Source of the DNA: Globodera rostochiensis | Lineage: Eukaryota; Nematoda; Chromadorea; Rhabditida; Heteroderidae | Assembly (NCBI GenBank): GCA_018350325.1 | Contig: JAEVLN010000019.1 | Coordinates: 1,302,001 to 1,366,000 of the forward strand | Direction of reading: 5' to 3' | DNA length: 64,000 nucleotides | Shown: piece by piece, positions 45,787 to 56,647 of the stretch | Layout of the letters: each line of letters starts with the position of its first letter | How positions within the stretch are numbered: position 1 is the first letter of the stretch | Notes under the pieces: generated by a model | Told to the model about the DNA's origin: nothing | Databases searched by the model: none | The model's input: only the letters and a program-made list of their open reading frames with translations | Program-made: the position numbers and the translations under genes

Positions 45787-48700
45787 ATGACCACCTCGGC
45801 CTCTGTGGACTTTGACTACAGCGGGCCGCCCGTCTGTGTCTCTAATGGAATGGCCCTCCAGGCAAACTTTTGTTGTCTTTTGCGCGTTGAGTTGTCTAAA
45901 CGGCAGTGCAAATGGCTTTTTTTAGCTCGTCTCACAGTTTGGCATTCGCAGTGCGTGGCATGCCTTTCTTCGAATGCGCGGAATGAAAGTGAATTCCGAA
46001 GAGGCCAATGGTGCGGTCGACTCCCTCAAATATTTCCATAACAAAATTGGTCGACTGCGACGCGAAGTGGGGGAGCTGAAGGCACAGACTGGAGCAGAAA
46101 AGGAAGAGCAATTGTTGAGCGAGAACTTTGACACGTTTTTGGTCGGATCCGACTCACTTGAATTGCGCGAAGGTGTGGAGGAATATTCGGAGGTGGACAA
46201 AAAAGAGTTTGGTGAGGAAATGGGCAACGATGACGTCAGACGGAGGACCTCGGCAAAAGAGGGCGACGAAGTGGGAACGGATGGTCGGTTTTGAAGATAG
46301 CATCGGTAGTAGTAACATTGGCATTTCAACTCAAATCGATCGTTCTTCAGTCTTTGCGTCTGAGTCGGCGGAAGAAACCGCCGCTGCCACTCTTCTGAAA
46401 GTGATCAAAGAACAGCAGCAAAGGCTTGATCAATCGAAGAAGGGTCGGATGGAAGATGGCCAAACAGAGTCGTCGTCAACCGTAAATGTTGCTGTGGAAA
46501 AGAGGGAGAACGAATGGAGGAAGCCGACAGAGAAGGCAACTTTGGAACAGAATGTGGGGGAGTTACCGGAGGAATGGCCCAAAATCAAATCTCCAACATT
46601 TGTCATTTAGCGGCTGCTGCAAAAGGATGAGAAGAGGACTCAGCAGTCGCAAGAAGGACGCAAGGAAGAGATTGCTCGTCGCCATGCTGAAACAATTGGT
46701 GAGTCCAGAATGGACAGAATCGGTCGGACCGGACTAAGGACAAGAAAATAAAGATTTGTATAAAAACCGGCACCATATAAGGGATTTCGAAGGATTTATA
46801 AAAAACCGGATGTAGTCCCGGCAAAACCTAGTTTAGGTCTTTAACGAAATGACTTACAATTTTTCTTTTCTAGACAGACTATTAGCGGAATTGCTTTCTA
46901 AAATAATCTTTTTAAAGCATTAGTATAAGTTCAGACTTATAAAGTCGTTTTTTAGATGATGTTGTGTCATTGGTGCTGGAAAAGATCCGGAACAATCAGC
47001 CCTTCGAGGGCGAGCTCAACATGGCACCCGCCTCTTCTGCCGCTCAAATGCATCTCTCCTCACCAACGGCAGCGGGAACTTCAAAGAGCTTCCGAGGAAG
47101 TGCCGGAGGGCAACGGACGCCATCGAATGTAAGCGGACACGGGAAAAAACAGCTGAGAGAAGAGAGTGCCCACGGGGCAGAGGGAACAGTCCAACCGCAG
47201 AAACAGCACTTCAACACACACACCGGCAACTTAAGGTGAGTTGAAACAGCAGTTTAATTTCCAGAAACTCATGCCGAATTGGAAAATGCCTTTTTTTTGT
47301 GAAATTTAAGCCAAATGCCTTCCGCTGGTCAGTCCATTGTGTTTCTGCGCGGTGTCAAGCAAATGAACTCATCGAAATTCACGACAACGCCGTCCTTGGC
47401 ACATCAACCGATGAGCAAAAATGACCCGGCGATCATTCCCGGCAATCTCTCAGAGATAATCCGCGCATCGTCTTCTGCCACCAACTCAGCCTATGCCATT
47501 CCGACCCGGCACCCCCACCATACCGTCGCCGGCGGGGCCCAAGTACTGTTCATTAAGAATTGCGCATAGTTTGACGCTTTTGAAAGGTCCCACAGACAAT
47601 CGCTGCGAAACTCACATCAACTCAGAAGAAAGTTCCGTCACAGCAGCAGCATCAAGGTCATTCTTTAACAATATGATCACTTTTTCTTAACAAATATCGT
47701 TAAAATATTCAACAATTTTGTATTGGAATTTATAGTTCACCCGCAAAATCAACAACAACATTTGGTGATCGGTGGCGAAACTTCAGCCGAATTGGTGGTG
47801 AACGGAAGCGGAATTCCGTTGGATTTGGCCATCCAACAGGGAATGACTGTGCAGGAGCTCATTCAGGCAATTAAATGTTATCAGAATGCCAAAATGCGAC
47901 TCATCAAATTCCCAATACGTTTAAGACGTTGAAGGTGCAGAGCAAACAGCAACAAATCGTATTCCATCCACAGATGGTGCAGCAGCAGGAAACGCCCGAC
48001 TCTTCGAGCAGCCAGGAAGCCGTACGCCAGGAGGTCCAAAATGGATGCAAATTTAAAAAAGAAAAGATTTTCAGACCCAAAAATTTGTCCACGAAAGTTC
48101 GACTAAGGCAAAGGGAACGACTTCAACGCCCACCAAGGGCAAACGAAGAAAGGAAATGCCATCGGAAAAGGGAGACGCACCGGAGGCAAAAAAGCAACGA
48201 AATGGGAGGCTAGCAAAGCAACAGACGACGCCGGGAGGGTCGGGAACCGAGGGGGAATGGAAGGCGGAGCCACCGGTGGTCACAAACGAAGACCAAAAGG
48301 CAACGCCCTCTCGGCACCAGCAGGAGGAAATGCAACAACGCCTTGGTGAGTTGGAAGTGCAGCTGAAGAGGGCTCAGAAGCAATTGGCAGTCGAGCGGAA
48401 CAAACTGACGGGGCAGAAAAAGCGGGCGGATAAATTACAGACGGAATTGGACAAGGCAAATAGAGGGCAATGCAATTCGGCTTAAAATTAGATGCTTCAG
48501 AGTTTGGACTCCGTCCAACTGCTGCAGATTGACTTGGCTTGTCTGAAGACGGACAACAACAATCTGATCGCCGAGAACATTGCCTTGAAGTCATTTTGGG
48601 GGACGAATAATCGAAATTCTTTGTAATTTCATTCAGAGCTGAAAATCAGCAGCTTCGTTCCAAAGGTTCAGCGTCGTGCATTCACAAAAAGGCCGTTCCT

Positions 48701-49016
48701 TCCTCAACCGCAATTGGAATGGGCGGAGTTGGCGCTGCGGGGGCTTTAAGGGGTCGCAAAAAGGCAAATGGACGAGACGGCGACGGGAACGGGCGGAACG
48801 AAAAGGTGAGGGTGCGGCGTATGGAATTTTAATCTAAAATATGCAGTAAAAAAGAAGAAAATAGAACTGAAATAATTTTAGCAAAAACAATCCGAAAAAA
48901 TGCCGACACTTCCTGAAAGGACGCGAACACCGCCGCCCCTCTCCAGCGAACTTGGACGTCGACAGAGCAAACGAATTTGCGTTGCGCGAAGTCAATTTAT
49001 GAAAGCTTTTTATTGA
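45787..49016 (+). CDS. Unrecognised coiled-coil protein
   Basis: I do not recognise this gene, and it could be two genes. It opens at the ATG at 45787 with MTTSASVDFDYSGPPVCVSN and MALQ. A GC-AG intron (45862 to about 45929) leads to LVSQFGIRSAWHAFLRMRG and a heptad-rich SLKYFHNKIGRLRREVGELK. Acidic and glutamine-rich segments follow (KVIKEQQQRLDQSKKGRMED, KDEKRTQQSQEGRKEEIARR), then DDVVSLVLEKIRNNQPFEGE, Ser/Gly-rich linkers and a compact LVVNGSGIPLDLAIQQGMTV. A second strong coiled coil reads QQRLGELEVQLKRAQKQLAV and KQKQSEKMPTL-type basic exons close it; the end is KRICVARSQFMKAFY. Basic Lys/Arg patches could be nuclear signals. Exon joins between 46290 and 48650 are tentative. Confidence 0.55.
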
Positions 49017-49308
49017 CAATTTATTTTCATTATTCGCTTGGCCTTTTTTTTAATGTTCCCGTGCCAATTTTGACAGAATCAAAGGCGTATTCAGTTGAAA
49101 ACGTAGGCTAAAATGATTGTGAATCACGCTTTTGGACAACGTAATAAATGAATATGCCTTACTATCCACCTCGTTCTATTTTACACTACCACTACACCAA
49201 CATTCACTAATCAAATTCACATTTATTTTCAAAATAAAGTTAAATGCAAATCTATTGTGAAGTTTAAATTTAAATACATCCAAACGACGGAATTCCAAAA
49301 ATAATTCA

Positions 49309-51299
49309 TCACCGTTCGGTAGAATCACTGACGTTTTCACAATTTCCGCCTGACGCAGCAAATCCATCGGGCGCACCGCCACGGGCCTGGAGGAAATCCG
49401 CCAAAGCGTTGGGGAAAAGTCCGAGTACTTTGAACCGCGAGCCCATCTGATCGTCTGCGATTAGCATACGACACGCTTCCAAAAGACAGACACGCTCTTC
49501 TTTCGTTTTGCTTTTGTTCAGCAGATAATTCAGTCGATGGTGAAATCCAATGCTTCCGAGAAATGCCCTAATAAGGATACATCAGTAAGTAAACGCAAAA
49601 AGCTGCCATCATTATCGGATCGGACACCAAAAAAGTAAATACCAAGACGAAAAGTTAAAACTCCGTTTACCGTTGTTCCACTGGTCCAAACACCAAACAT
49701 TCGTCGCGTAAAGCCATCGACAGCTCGCCAAAGTCCACATCGGCGGTAATATCAATCGGAAATTTGTTTCGTAAAAGCGTCTTCTTCCTCTTCTTGTTCA
49801 TGCCATGCTTACTTGTCCAGGGGAAAGGAGTGGGTCCACCAATTGGTGTTCTTTGTACGCTCTCAGCGAAAAATCCCTCCTCGAGCCGTCGTGGCCATAA
49901 TCAATCAGCAGGGCAAAGCCACCGTCCGTGGTGAATCTGTATAACCTTTTTGACCAGCATTCGCCGTGTCCTCAAACCTTTGGACCATTTGACGAACGAT
50001 ATAATGCGCTTGGGGACAGAATTCCCATTTAGTGCGACTCTCATCCTCGCGAATGCGTTGGGGAATCCACGCCTTCGTGTGAATGTTCTCGCCCGCCGAA
50101 AGCATGAAGCACAAACGCTGCTCGTCCGTCCTGTCCAGGGTCACGTACTGCTCGCACCACTTCTTCGGGTTGGCCTCGTCCCGGACAAACAAATGGAGTG
50201 GTAATGCGTCCAAAAACTCATTGGCCACGAACACAGAGAACTAAAAACGGTGGTTGGCTATCTTTTTGTAATGTCTGATCCTCTCATACTGGATCATCAA
50301 AGATTTGTCATTTTCCTTATTGGAGTCGAAAATCGAATTTTGGATCAACATATGGCAGTGGCGTAGCCAGGGGGCAGAATTAAAATTTGCACTTTTTGAA
50401 CAAAATGGAGTAAAAACAGAAAACGAACCCCTGAAATACGAACATTTTTTGGCAAAATTTCCACCCCCCGAAAATTTTTTCTGGCTACGCCACTGACACA
50501 TGGCACTATTTCCGACAATAATCAATATTCAGACCCCCTGCGGCACATCGTCCAGCGAATCGTACCACCGAACTCTGACCAAATCTCCTCCAAATCGACT
50601 GTTCAAAGTCTGTCTTTGACGCTCCATCAAACGCTCTGAGCTCTCCACCAGGTAAACTTCCACACTTCCCAACACCTCAAATGGGACACGATAAAATGCT
50701 AAAAGAATTTCTAAAAACATCAAATTTGCGCAGCACAGTGAGCACATCGATAATCAACTCTCCCGAGCCGGGTCCAAGCTCCACCAACTGCCATCGGCCT
50801 TGCCAACTCGTCATTTCCAATTCGTGCACAATCCAACTCCCAATCTCAAAGTGGTAGGTAACCAATCGAATTGAATTCGAAATAATGCATTTCTTTCGTC
50901 TACCAATTCTCCGAATATCTGAGTTAGCTCTGGCGAGGTTACAAAGTCGCCTAAAAACAATTGGCTGTAAACTTTAAGCCAAACCAATTTTAATTTGTAC
51001 TTGCCTCCTTCTCCGAAGATTTTTTTCTAAAAATTAAATTTATTTTGCGTTAATTAAACATCAATTACTTGGCGAGCATAGTAGCCAAGCGGCGAATTGA
51101 CACAAAGCTGCATATATTCAGCAACTGTTATGGGACCAGAAGTGCGTATTTTGTCACAAATAATTCGCAGCAGCGGATTTTGTGACAAAATAGGAGACGG
51201 AGACCGATTAGTTGAAGGTCTGAAGGAATGGTGGAAGAATTTATTTCCACAAAAAATTTGCCGACGGAAGGGAATTAAATTGGTGAACCGATGCAGCAT
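49309..51299 (-). CDS. NDUFAF7 (MidA) complex I assembly arginine methyltransferase
   Basis: Mitochondrial matrix enzyme that methylates NDUFS2 during complex I assembly. The first exon is 51299-51069; the ATG is at 51299 because the in-frame upstream start is TTG. The N-terminus (MLHRFTNLIPFRRQIFCGNK) is a good presequence. Then come GPITVAEYMQLCVNSPLGYY, KKIFGEG-GDFVTSPELTQIF, WQLVELGPGSGELIIDVL (the AdoMet loop), VFVANEFLDALPLHLF, GFALLIDYGHDGSRRDF, RAYKEHQLVDPL and DVDFGEL. The GEGG junction uses a GC donor (51004, GCAAGT). One intron (about 50535-50240) hosts a MITE. The C-terminal exon beyond MGSRFKVLGLFPNAL is assigned to the stop at 49309, but an alternative spliced end is possible. 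Confidence 0.92.
50356..50495. mobile_element. hAT-like MITE in an NDUFAF7 intron
   Basis: A 140-bp element bounded by perfect 15-bp inverted repeats CAGTGGCGTAGCCAG (50356-50370) and CTGGCTACGCCACTG (50481-50495). It is flanked by 8-bp direct repeats ACATATGG (50348) and ACACATGG (50496) with one mismatch. CAGTGGCG termini and 8-bp target duplications are typical of hAT elements. There is no coding capacity. It sits wholly within an intron, between the exons ending DDVPQG and starting VFVANEF. Confidence 0.88.
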
Positions 51300-51399
51300 A
51301 ATAAGGCGCGACAAAGTCTTGGAGATCCTTTAAATGAATTAACGGTAATAGTGTAATTTTTGCCCTTATTTTTGGAGGAAAAAACAATTTAACAAAGTC

Positions 51400-51530
51400 G
51401 AGCGGGGGCGTAGAATCCGAACCTGGCCTCCGTTTCGACCAATTCCGAACCCCTCGAACAATTTTTCGAAAAATTCAAAAATCACTTTAGGGAGAATTAG
51501 CGGTGTTTGAACCGGTTTAAATCTTTGAAA
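51400..51530 (+). repeat. Dispersed repeat family B, copy 3
   Basis: The segment starts GGGGGCGTAGAATCCGAACC, then CCTCCGTTTCGACCAATTCC and TTTTTCGAAAAATTC. It aligns with 23235-23345 and, over its first 30 bp, with 53085. It lies between NDUFAF7 and FMC1. Confidence 0.7.
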
Positions 51531-51712
51531 ATTAAGGAAAAACCAAAATCGCATTGTTGATAGGCCTTTTTCATTTGAAATTTTGAATACACACAATGCC
51601 AAATCGGGGTGTGGAAAAGTCAGAAAATAAATCACAAAGAAAATCGGATTTTTTTCTTTGACATATTTTTTCCTTTTTTAAGCCTAATTTTATTTTTTTA
51701 TTTTGCTGCAAT

Positions 51713-52136
51713 ATGGCTAATATTCAGAGGAACCAAGCTGCACTCATGATTGTTAAACGCATTTCTCAAGAGCTTAAAAAAGCCGATAAAGTATTCTTAA
51801 CTTTTCCTAATGACAAAGATCAATTATAAAATAATTTAGGATTTTTCGACGAAATGTTCGCTCCACAAATATTTGTTTCGCCAACTGACAGCGAATTCGA
51901 ACCAGCAGAACGTAAAATCATTTGACGCTGCAGAGACACAACACTCCGCGCAAACTTATGCAATTTACTTGGAAAGCAAAAGGAAATTGGATGAAATTAG
52001 AGGCAAGTATTTCCTTAGAGGTGAAAGAACAGTAAAAGAAGCGGCAAGAATTGTCGGATTGAAGTTGCCCGAAGAACGGCAGAAGACGACGAATGGAGAG
52101 ATAGCGAGTGACTCCAAAATTATGCCCCCCTCTTGA
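51713..52136 (+). CDS. FMC1 family mitochondrial protein (ATP synthase assembly factor)
   Basis: Small mitochondrial protein needed for F1 ATP synthase assembly in yeast, and conserved in animals. Two exons, 51713-51790 and 51840-52136, give about 125 residues. The start is MANIQRNQAALMIVKRISQE; the intron joins ELKKADK to DFSTKCSLHKYLFRQL. The signature is the C-terminal LRGERTVKEAARIVGLKLPE, matching the GERSVEE-AGLVGLKLP stretch of animal FMC1. A long central helix with alternating charged residues (TYAIYLESKRKLDEIRGKYF) fits the family fold. It converges on the basic-protein gene at 52225, with 88 bp between stops. Confidence 0.88.
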
Positions 52137-52224
52137 ATAAAGTATTGTCTGCCCACTTTTTCAGAACATTTAATTAGTAAAATGTTGTCAGTCGATTGCT
52201 TGTCTTCAGAAAGTCAAAGTTGCT

Positions 52225-52548
52225 TTAAACAATAAACAGCATCAAAAGTATTGTTAACTTCTTAGCACACTTCAGCCTTATTCTTTTCGTATTCCGCCGT
52301 TTTTGCACGTTCAGCTCGCCCCAATAACTATAAGGCTGTAAAGTAAGGTATTTTTTCGACACGCTCACCTTCCGAATGCCCCTTCTTTTGCTTTTCCTCC
52401 TACTCCTCCTTCTGTTGAGCCCTTCCTCTTCTCCGTTCTCCTCTTTGTTCGCCCTCATCTTCTCATTGTCGTCTTCCACTTTGGCCGAATGCTCCTCTCC
52501 AGTCTTCCGCGCCGCAGTTCCCATTAATTGTTTCTTCAACGTTTCCAT
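52225..52548 (-). CDS. Small highly basic protein with hydrophobic C-terminus, unrecognised
   Basis: A protein of about 96 or 107 residues from the ATG at 52548 (METLKKQLMGTAARKTGEEH). A charged acidic stretch is followed by RRRSRRKSKRRGIRK, then PYSYWGELNVQKRRNTKRIR and a hydrophobic end KLTILLMLFIV. A possible intron (33 bp, GTGAGC to TTACAG, about 52371-52339) is in frame and has no stop, so splicing is optional on sequence grounds. The basic block could be a nuclear or nucleolar signal. I do not recognise the family, and the hydrophobic end may simply be a weak tail anchor. Confidence 0.5.
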   Translation of the reverse strand: METLKKQLMGTAARKTGEEHSAKVEDDNEKMRANKEENGEEEGLNRRRSRRKSKRRGIRKVSVSKKYLTLQPYSYWGELNVQKRRNTKRIRLKCAKKLTILLMLFIV

Positions 52549-53246
52549 TCTTGTTTTCTTTATGCTAAATTGTTTTTAAACATTGGACATTCGGGTAATC
52601 TGCATTTGAACGGTCATCGACTCGTTCCCCACAAACTCGTCAACTTGATGAGGAACGAGTTAATATTTTACTTGTGCGTTCTTAGATGTTCATTTTCAAG
52701 ATTAATCTTATTTATTCTGACCAAACGCAAAAGTTCAAATACCTAATGTAAAGTGAAATTTTTCATCGTTTGCAGATTTAATGAAAAAAAATTTGGAAAA
52801 ATGACCCAAACAGCGGATATAATGGAAGTGGTACGGACATTCGTAAGTTTCAACACACCGCAAATAGTCCGTCCTCAGCTCGCGGTACTGCTTTAGTGGG
52901 AACACTTGGATGTGTCGGAAGAGAGCATTCAGGCTTTGGTGATGAGTGATCGTTTGGCGATGCATAAGGCGACGCCGTCGTCGCTTCCGATCACTTAAAT
53001 TCTTTTATACATTGAAATTTTCCCAGCAGTATCATCAAGATCCTGACACTCAATAATCGAGAAAAGAGTTAGTTATTTCTGCGGGGGCGTAGAATCCGAT
53101 TATGACCTCTTTCCGCCCGATTTTGAACTTAAAAAATTTGCAAGTTCGGAAGGAAGTCTCCCCAGAAACAATCACTATTCCCGACTTTTATTCAAAAAAT
53201 AAGGAAAGGGGTCAAACCGAAGTATTCCCTCTAAGTCCATGAATAT
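52549..53246. other. Intergenic region with repeat family B
   Basis: A minus-strand open frame at 52965-52735 starts with ATG but shows no family motif. From 53085 a repeat family B copy begins: GCGGGGGCGTAGAATCCGAT. The rest is AT-rich. I see no supported gene. Confidence 0.45.
53085..53180 (+). repeat. Dispersed repeat family B, copy 4
   Basis: Starts TGCGGGGGCGTAGAATCCGA, nearly identical over 20 bp to the copy at 51400, followed by a diverged ACCTCTTTCCGCCCGATTTT. Same orientation as the other copies. Confidence 0.65.
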
Positions 53247-55117
53247 TCAGAACCTCAATGTCCCCACTGCGGCCTCCCCCCCTCTTAGACTCTTTGACGC
53301 CTTCTCATCGTCTCGTCGTTTGCCCATTTGTGTGTCCGTTTCATTCCCACTTTCACTCATCGCTGACTCTTCGGCGATCGAATTACAGCGAAAACGGGCT
53401 AGAAAAATTAGACGTGTTTCTATTTTAGTCAATATCAATGAATGAATTGTTCGAGTTACCCTCAGCACTTCCCCCGCTCCACATACTGCACGTAGAAGTG
53501 TTGAGGTTAGAGGCCAAAACGAGCGAAGGCGGGTGAAGAGGCGGCAAATTCGGCATCTCGACAATTCCACTTTCATCCGCCAGAGGAGAGGGGAAAAGCC
53601 TCTGCTCCCGCGTCTCCTCAACAACGCCATCTTCTCCACTTTCATGCTCACCCTTCTCCACCTTTAATCCATGTCCCGAAACAACGTCCTGACCCTTTGA
53701 GTCCCCATTGGAGTTGACCACAACTTAAAAATTTGCAAAAACAATTTGATTGTTTCAAAGGTAAGGCACACCCGACCCCCTTACTTTGGTTCCCCAAAGT
53801 TTCTTGTCCAGTTTTAGTTGCCGTTGTTGTTGTTGTCTTTTTCCTGCCATGTTTATGACCATGGTGATGGTGGTGAAGGCGCTTCAGCCGGCTGTTCGTT
53901 GAATAACGCTAAATTTTCTCATTAAACCCAAAATTCAATTATTTTATTATCGTGGCAGGCGCCTTATCTGTGGAGGGAGAGGTATATTTTCCATTAAAAA
54001 CACATTAAGAGAATTATTCCAAAATAATAAATTTTATTTTAACATTTTTGCGTTGTCGGTTTAAAGTTTAGACTATGCCTGCCACAGGGAGTTGTGAGCG
54101 TTTTTCTGTTTAATGTAAAATATTTCCATTCTTTTATACCTTACAAAAACGTTGTGCTGCCGTTTTGGAGGCTAATTGGACAAAGGCAAATCCGGAGTGA
54201 GCGGGCCAAACACCGCCGATCATTTGGGCAACTTGGCGTTGGATTCGTCCAATCTGCGGCATGTGGACGCCAACCACTCGACCAAAAAACGTTGCGCGTT
54301 TCCTCAATCGTTCTGCCGTGCACAGCGGTGGCAAATTGTCCTTAAAACAAATTTGTTAATTTACCCAACCAATTCAATCTGCACCTTTTTTTCCTAAAAT
54401 TCTGGAATTGATCGGTCCTTTTGAGTTTATCCCCTTCCTTTGTTTACGTTTTACTGTCGAGAAACGGGAGACACACAACCGCAAAATAAGATTTTGGGAG
54501 AGAGTAATAAAACAAGTATACATTCATAGCTTCTTGCCCCCCCCCCTCCCTCCGTCAACAGACCACAAAAACGGTTTTCTCATCATTTCGCAGAAGAATC
54601 TGTGGGCTCACTCGAACAAAAAGCTGCTGTTGTCGATCCTCTTCAATGGCAAAGACGCGAGTTCGGTTGGCGATGCTTTTCAATGCGAAGTGGGACAAAG
54701 CGGCGAAACGCGTGACGTTGTGGCCAATTTGTTGGAGATGAGAGAGGATGACCGACAAAGGGGCGACAGAAATTTGGGATTTAAAACTGAGAAAATTGCT
54801 CCTTTTATACCAAGTGTTCCGCCATCGTCTTCTGATGGGGACGGCAAAAACACCGTTGAAAGAAGGGCAGAACGGGAGTCCAAAACGGCATTTTCTATCT
54901 GAATTTCTAAATTCTTTCACTATTTGTCAAATTACAGTTTGAATTCAAGTCCAATTATCCACAATTGTGAACAAAATGGTCGTTTGTTTTCCGTCTCTTA
55001 ACCCACCAACGCTTTTAGTTCCGTCCTGACGCCATTTGTCAATGGCCTTCGTCTCCTCCGCCCACTTCCTCCGTTCCTTTCCCGTTGCTGATCCCCGTTA
55101 CGTTCATTCGAATTCAT
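53247..55117 (-). CDS. La-related RNA-binding protein (LARP7-like)
   Basis: The 5' exon starts at the ATG at 55117 (MNSNERNGDQQRERNGGSGR), followed by an Arg-rich patch. The La-module C-terminal half reads APLSVILSHLQQIGHNVTRF, AALSHFALKSIA and LFVRVSPQILLRNDEK. An RRM begins KTVFV joined over an intron to DNLP, with RNP1-like SGFAFVQLASKTAAQRF. Later exons are His-rich (RLHHHHHGHKHGRKK) and acidic, ending at 53247. The La motif followed by an RRM with KTVFVDNLP suits a 7SK/telomerase or other La-related protein; I cannot choose the subfamily. The N-terminal half of the La motif (54700-54960) has no clean exon model, so that part is uncertain. Confidence 0.65.
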
Positions 55118-55358
55118 GGCCTTGTCAGCCATACAATTAAAGAATTTCGTCTATGGACGGACAAGGAGAAAATTTCAGTAAAGACACTGAGAAGAAGTAT
55201 TTGCAAACAATTGAATACCTTTGAATTAGAAACCCAAATTTGACAAATTTAACAAAAGTCAAAAATAAAGGCGACTGGTCTGGTTTTAGCCAAAACTTCC
55301 ACTTTTGTGACACAATAAGTCGGAATGTCGAATAACAACAAACAAACAGGTGGAAGTT

Positions 55359-56647
55359 TCACTGTCTATTCGTTGTCGGAGACATTTCGCTGGCCCGTCG
55401 TGTGGACGCAGTCAAAGCTTCGATGAATGCCGACCGAATTCCGGCACGTTCAAGCTCACGCATCCCGGCAATGGTCGTGCCACCCGGCGAACACACTTTG
55501 TCCTGTTGGAAAAAAATGTTATTTTTTCAATGTTCATTTAAACCTTCAGTTGAGCCGGTGAAGTGATTTCCGGAGGCGAGTTCAACATCAGCTGAGCAGA
55601 GCCCTAATTGTAGTGGTTTTATGGAGATGAGCCAATCTTTATGCTTGAAGCAATACCTTAACCATTTCAGCGGCAAGTCTTAGGGAAACTTCTCGGCTCA
55701 ATCCGTTCAGCACACCGCCGTCCGCCAACGCTTCAATGACCGTAAAAATCTTGTAAAAGATTATAACAAAAAAGTGTTTTTTTCCAATTCTACATATGCA
55801 GGAGCACAACTGGCAAGTGCGGACGCGGCGTTGAAAAGCGATTCTTCGATGCGAATAGAGTAGCCAACTCGAGAGCCCAACTCTAACAACAGAGTCGCCT
55901 AAATGTCAGTCATTTTCCATTGAATGGTTAACGTAACGTACGCTTTTACCATTTCAGATGGAATGTTTGAGTCCGTGCTGACTAGCACAATGCCCGCAGA
56001 GACGAGGCAATTCACATTAGGCATAAGACGAGCAGCGTGACCGTTGAAGCCGACACTTTCGAGCTAAACAATGAAATGGGCTTAAATGAAGGGTAAAGAA
56101 TATATTAATAAGCGCCTGTTGTTTAAAAGTGCCAAGTCCAATGCCGGCCATTATGGACACAGTAAGTAATTCAGGTCCACCAAAGTAAAACCATTCATTC
56201 AGACGCATTTCGTCGAGGAAATTGGGGAACATTTGGGGTTTGATTGCGATAAGCACAACACCTGCAAATTATTTTCTTGTACCAAAACTAAAAAAATGCC
56301 CACCACGCGGTTTCTTCACTTTGCCGTAGAATTCATCGTTGGAATATGAAGTTGGATAGCCCTGCGTCTGAAAGTGTTTAAATGTTTAATCTCCATCGGA
56401 TTTATTTAAAACCCTCCAACGAAACGCTGTCTCTTTCGACTTTGAACAAATGTACACTTCGGACTTATCGAGAAAACCTAATGACATAATGAATTAAAAA
56501 GCCTCTAAAACGATAACTACCAGTAGCGACTAATCCGTGCACCAAAGCAGTCGCCATTTTTCCGCCTCCGATAACGGTCATGCACTTCTCGCGTTCGTTG
56601 AAGCATTCCAGATAAAGTTGGCCAATACGATCTTCGGAAGACAAAAC
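55359..56647 (-). CDS. Pyrroline-5-carboxylate reductase (proline biosynthesis)
   Basis: NAD(P)H-dependent reduction of P5C to proline. About eight exons, stop at 55359. The Rossmann glycine motif is [19 protein letters not shown], followed by [28 protein letters not shown], a strand with [55 protein letters not shown] and the signature [20 protein letters not shown] then [10 protein letters not shown]. The intron after GTFKQQ uses a GC donor (56115). Met at 56581 is a possible start, but the exon is open to 56647 ([19 protein letters not shown]) and probably joins an upstream exon. Mitochondrial or cytosolic location cannot be told. Confidence 0.9.

Noticed and set aside
52735..52965. Minus-strand 76-residue frame beginning MHRQTITHHQ
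   Set aside because: It has an ATG and three cysteines but no signal peptide, no splice partner and no family resemblance, so it is not called as a gene.
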